Source of the DNA: Clostridium sp. CAG:508
GTDB lineage: Bacteria > Bacillota > Clostridia > TANB77 > CAG-508
Assembly: GCA_000435755.1 (NCBI GenBank)
Contig: FR889103.1
Location: 21,750 to 29,169 of the forward strand
DNA length: 7,420 nucleotides
Direction of reading: 5' to 3'
The translations under genes and the position numbers were made by a program. Below the pieces are notes generated by a model, which saw nothing but the letters and a program-made list of their open reading frames with translations, made no database searches and was not told the DNA's origin. Below, one piece after another: positions 4,652-7,420 of the stretch (its first letter is position 1; each line of letters opens with the position of its first letter).

Positions 4652-7396
4652 ATGGGATTATTTAAAACATACAGTGAGAAAGAGGTAAAAAGAGTAAGAC
4701 CAATAGTAGAGGAAATAAATAGTTTAGAGTCTGAAATTCAAAAATTATCAGATGAAGAACTAAGAAATAAAACAGCAGAATTTAAAGATAGACTAACACA
4801 AGGAGAAACACTTGACGATATTCTTCCAGAAGCATTTGCAGTTGTAAGAGAAGCTTCAAAAAGAGTTTTAGGAATGCGCCATTTTGATGTGCAACTTATT
4901 GGTGGTATTATATTACACCAAGGAAGAATTGCAGAGATGAAGACTGGTGAAGGAAAGACACTTGTTGCGACACTACCAGTATACTTAAATGCTTTAACTG
5001 GAAAAGGAGTTCATGTTGTTACTGTTAACGATTACTTAGCCAAAAGAGATAGTGAATGGATGGGTAAAGTATATAAATTTTTAGGATTAACAGTTGGATT
5101 AGTTATTAGTGGAATGGATCCAAGTGCTAAGAAAGCTGCATATGCTGCTGACGTAACATATGGAACTAACAATGAATTTGGATTTGATTACTTAAGAGAC
5201 AACATGGTTATATACAAAGACCAATTAGTACAAAGAGAATTAAACTATGCAATTGTCGACGAGATTGATAGTATTTTAATTGATGAAGCTCGTACACCTT
5301 TAATTATATCAGGACGTGGAGCACAGTCTTCAGATTTATATAAAAAGGCTGATAGCTTTGTAGCTAGATTAACTCCAAAAGTTATAGTTGAAGAAGACAT
5401 AAAAGATGAAGAACAAGCTGAAGATAATGAAAACTATGATTACATAGTTGACTTAAAAGCAAAATCAGCTTCATTAACACAAAAAGGTATTCAAAAAGCT
5501 GAAAGAGAATTTAATTTAGAGAATTTTAATGATATTGAAAACTCAGAATTAGTGCATAATATTAACCAAGCACTTCGTGCACATGGAATTATGAAAAAAG
5601 ATATTGACTACATTGTAAAAGACGGCGAAGTTCTTATTGTAGATGAATTTACAGGAAGAATTATGTATGGAAGAAGATACAATAATGGTCTTCACCAAGC
5701 TATTGAAGCAAAAGAACATGTCAAAATAGCTGACGAATCAAAAACTTTAGCAACAATTACATTCCAAAACTATTTTAGAATGTATGATAAACTTTCAGGT
5801 ATGACTGGTACAGCAATGACAGAAGAAGCAGAATTCCAAGAGATATACAAATTAGATGTTATTGAAATACCTACAAATAAACCAATGGTACGTGATGACC
5901 ATCATGACATAATTTACAAAAATGAAAGTGCAAAATACAGAGCAGTTATTTCTGATATTAAAGAAAGCTTTGCAAAAGGTCAACCAGTGCTAGTTGGTAC
6001 AGTTTCTATTGAAAAATCCGAAAAATTAAGCAGTATGCTAAAAAAAGAAGGAATCAAACATCAAGTATTAAATGCTAAATTCCATGAAAAAGAAGCTGAA
6101 ATTATTGCACAAGCTGGTAAGTTTGGAACAGTTACAATTGCTACAAATATGGCTGGTCGTGGTACTGATATTATGCTTGGAGGTAATAGTGAATATTTAG
6201 CAAAACAAGAAATGAGAAAATTTGGATATTCAGAAGATCAAATTGAACAAGCAACAGCATTTAACGAGACTGATGATCAAGAAGTCTTAGCTTCTAGAAA
6301 TAAATTTAAAGAACTTAAAGCTAAATATGATAATGAAATTAAAGACGAAAAAGAAAAAGTAATATCAGCAGGTGGATTAAAAATAATAGGTACAGAACGC
6401 CATGAATCAAGAAGAATTGATAATCAGCTTCGTGGACGTAGTGGACGTCAAGGTGATCCAGGAGAATCAAGATTTTATATCAGCTTAGATGATGACTTAA
6501 TGAAAATATTTGGTGGAGATATGATTACTAGAGTTTATGATACTTTAGGAGCTGACGAAGATATGCCAATTGAGTCAAAAATCATTTCTAATGCAGTAGA
6601 AAATGCTCAAAAGAAAGTTGAAGGAAGAAACTTTAGTATTCGTAAAAATGTCCTTTCTTATGACGATGTCATGAATGTTCAAAGAGGAATTATTTATGAC
6701 GAGAGAAGAAAAGTACTAGACGGAGAAGACTTAAAAGAACATATTACTAAAATGATGAACTCTTTAGCAGAAGATACTGTAAATGAGTATTTATCTAATG
6801 CTGATAACATAAATGTAGAAGGCTTTGAACAAGAAATAAAGGAAATCTATGGAATATCTGATTTAGATAGTCTTCATAAAGATAAAATTAAAGCACATGA
6901 TGTTGCTGAAGAATTAAAAGACAAAATTCATACTGCATATGAGGAAAAAGAAAAAGAAATTGGTGAACAACAACTAAGAGAATTAGAAAGAGTTGTAATG
7001 CTAAAAATAGTTGACGATAGATGGATGGACCATATTGATGCAATGGATGAACTAAAAGACGGAATTGGTTTACAAGCCTATGGTCAAAAAGACCCTGTTG
7101 TTCAATACAGAATTGAAGGATTTGATATGTTTGAACAAATGAACTTAGATATTCAAACTGATGTTGTAAAATTCCTAATGAATGCAAGAAAAAGAGAAGG
7201 CAATGTTCAAAGAACATCTTCAATAAAAATCACAGGAGAAGGACTAGATAATACAGTATCAAATGAATTAGGAGGAAAAGCTCCTAGAACTTCAGGCTCA
7301 AATGAACCAATAGTAAACAACGAACCAAAAGTTGGAAGAAATGACCCTTGTCCATGTGGTTCGGGAAAAAAATATAAGAATTGCTGTGGAAAGTAG
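4652..7396 (+). CDS. secA: Protein translocase ATPase subunit SecA
   Basis: SecA is the ATP-driven motor that pushes unfolded preproteins through the SecYEG channel; it acts in the cytosol and at the inner face of the membrane. This 914-residue copy is complete. Visible in order are the Walker A MKTGEGKT (96-103), TVNDYLAKRDSEWMG (124-138), YGTNNEFGFDYLRDNM (170-185), the DEAD-type Walker B VDEIDSILIDEARTPLIISG (202-221), the preprotein-binding region (about 222-370), SGMTGTA (382-388), TNMAGRGTDI (498-507), QLRGRSGRQGDPGESRFY (592-609), the scaffold and wing region with WMDHIDAMDELKDGIGLQAYGQ (791-812), and the zinc tail with Cys 900, 902, 911 and 912. An acidic insert (246-262) and one at about 512-570 make it longer than the 841-residue B. 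subtilis protein. The zinc tail marks it as the housekeeping SecA rather than a SecA2. The start is set by AAAGGAAG at 4638-4645; the upstream in-frame GTG at 4601 lies inside the promoter. Confidence 0.98.
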   Translation: MGLFKTYSEKEVKRVRPIVEEINSLESEIQKLSDEELRNKTAEFKDRLTQGETLDDILPEAFAVVREASKRVLGMRHFDVQLIGGIILHQGRIAEMKTGEGKTLVATLPVYLNALTGKGVHVVTVNDYLAKRDSEWMGKVYKFLGLTVGLVISGMDPSAKKAAYAADVTYGTNNEFGFDYLRDNMVIYKDQLVQRELNYAIVDEIDSILIDEARTPLIISGRGAQSSDLYKKADSFVARLTPKVIVEEDIKDEEQAEDNENYDYIVDLKAKSASLTQKGIQKAEREFNLENFNDIENSELVHNINQALRAHGIMKKDIDYIVKDGEVLIVDEFTGRIMYGRRYNNGLHQAIEAKEHVKIADESKTLATITFQNYFRMYDKLSGMTGTAMTEEAEFQEIYKLDVIEIPTNKPMVRDDHHDIIYKNESAKYRAVISDIKESFAKGQPVLVGTVSIEKSEKLSSMLKKEGIKHQVLNAKFHEKEAEIIAQAGKFGTVTIATNMAGRGTDIMLGGNSEYLAKQEMRKFGYSEDQIEQATAFNETDDQEVLASRNKFKELKAKYDNEIKDEKEKVISAGGLKIIGTERHESRRIDNQLRGRSGRQGDPGESRFYISLDDDLMKIFGGDMITRVYDTLGADEDMPIESKIISNAVENAQKKVEGRNFSIRKNVLSYDDVMNVQRGIIYDERRKVLDGEDLKEHITKMMNSLAEDTVNEYLSNADNINVEGFEQEIKEIYGISDLDSLHKDKIKAHDVAEELKDKIHTAYEEKEKEIGEQQLRELERVVMLKIVDDRWMDHIDAMDELKDGIGLQAYGQKDPVVQYRIEGFDMFEQMNLDIQTDVVKFLMNARKREGNVQRTSSIKITGEGLDNTVSNELGGKAPRTSGSNEPIVNNEPKVGRNDPCPCGSGKKYKNCCGK

Positions 7397-7404
7397 TATA
7401 AAAC

Positions 7405-7420
7405 AAGGAAAAAATTGAAT
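7405..7420 (+). promoter_or_regulatory. Ribosome binding site of a gene starting at or just past the window end
   Basis: AAGGAA (7405-7410) sits 9 bases after the secA stop. It is followed by TTG at 7415, or by an ATG that would begin at 7419 if the next base is G. There is no terminator, so the next gene is probably co-transcribed with secA. In many Firmicutes that gene is prfB, but nothing of it is visible here. Confidence 0.5.

Noticed and set aside
6888..7223. Minus-strand frame of 111 codons opposite the end of secA
   Set aside because: Antisense of a highly conserved gene, low-complexity Leu/Phe/Gln product.

Overview
The window is AT-rich, and its coding regions carry strong AGGAGG-type ribosome binding sites and T-tract hairpin terminators. 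The secA product is 914 residues long and has two charged insertions of the kind I associate with clostridial SecA, plus a cysteine-type zinc tail. Together these point to a low-GC member of the Clostridia. This is ordinary chromosomal DNA: I see no integrase, transposase, phage gene, CRISPR array, tRNA or rRNA.

Layout. Bases 1-168 are the 3' end of a gene for a Pro/Gly/Arg-rich protein tail, followed by an intrinsic terminator (200-235). A cysteine-rich two-CBS-domain protein (295-732) follows, with a perfect 21-bp palindrome at its probable promoter. Next, behind an extended -10 promoter, is an AI-2E/YtvI-type polytopic membrane protein (798-1892). A near-perfect bidirectional terminator (1911-1941) separates it from a convergent minus-strand gene (1952-2494). 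That gene encodes a single-pass membrane protein whose outer domain resembles the DUF1980/YcgQ (TIGR03943) C-terminal domain. The divergent intergenic region (2495-2834) holds an intrinsic-terminator-like hairpin that ends no annotated gene, a candidate minus-strand promoter upstream of it, and several TGTTA/TAACA half-sites. On the plus strand there follow two unrecognised soluble proteins in tight tandem (2835-3788 and 3801-4244), and then a 65-residue two-helix membrane protein with its own promoter (4320-4517) and a strong terminator (4532-4580). The secA promoter starts one base after that terminator. secA itself fills 4652-7396, and the last bases carry a ribosome binding site for a further downstream gene.

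How the genes may work together. Only secA has a firm cellular role, as the ATPase motor of Sec-dependent protein export. The CBS and AI-2E genes lie in the same direction without a terminator between them and may be partly co-transcribed. The 317-aa/147-aa pair, possibly with the 65-aa membrane protein, looks like a small uncharacterised operon. It is the part of the window most likely to hold undescribed biology. The other candidate is the minus-strand leader, where a terminator hairpin upstream of the DUF1980-like gene would fit either an attenuator or a small RNA.
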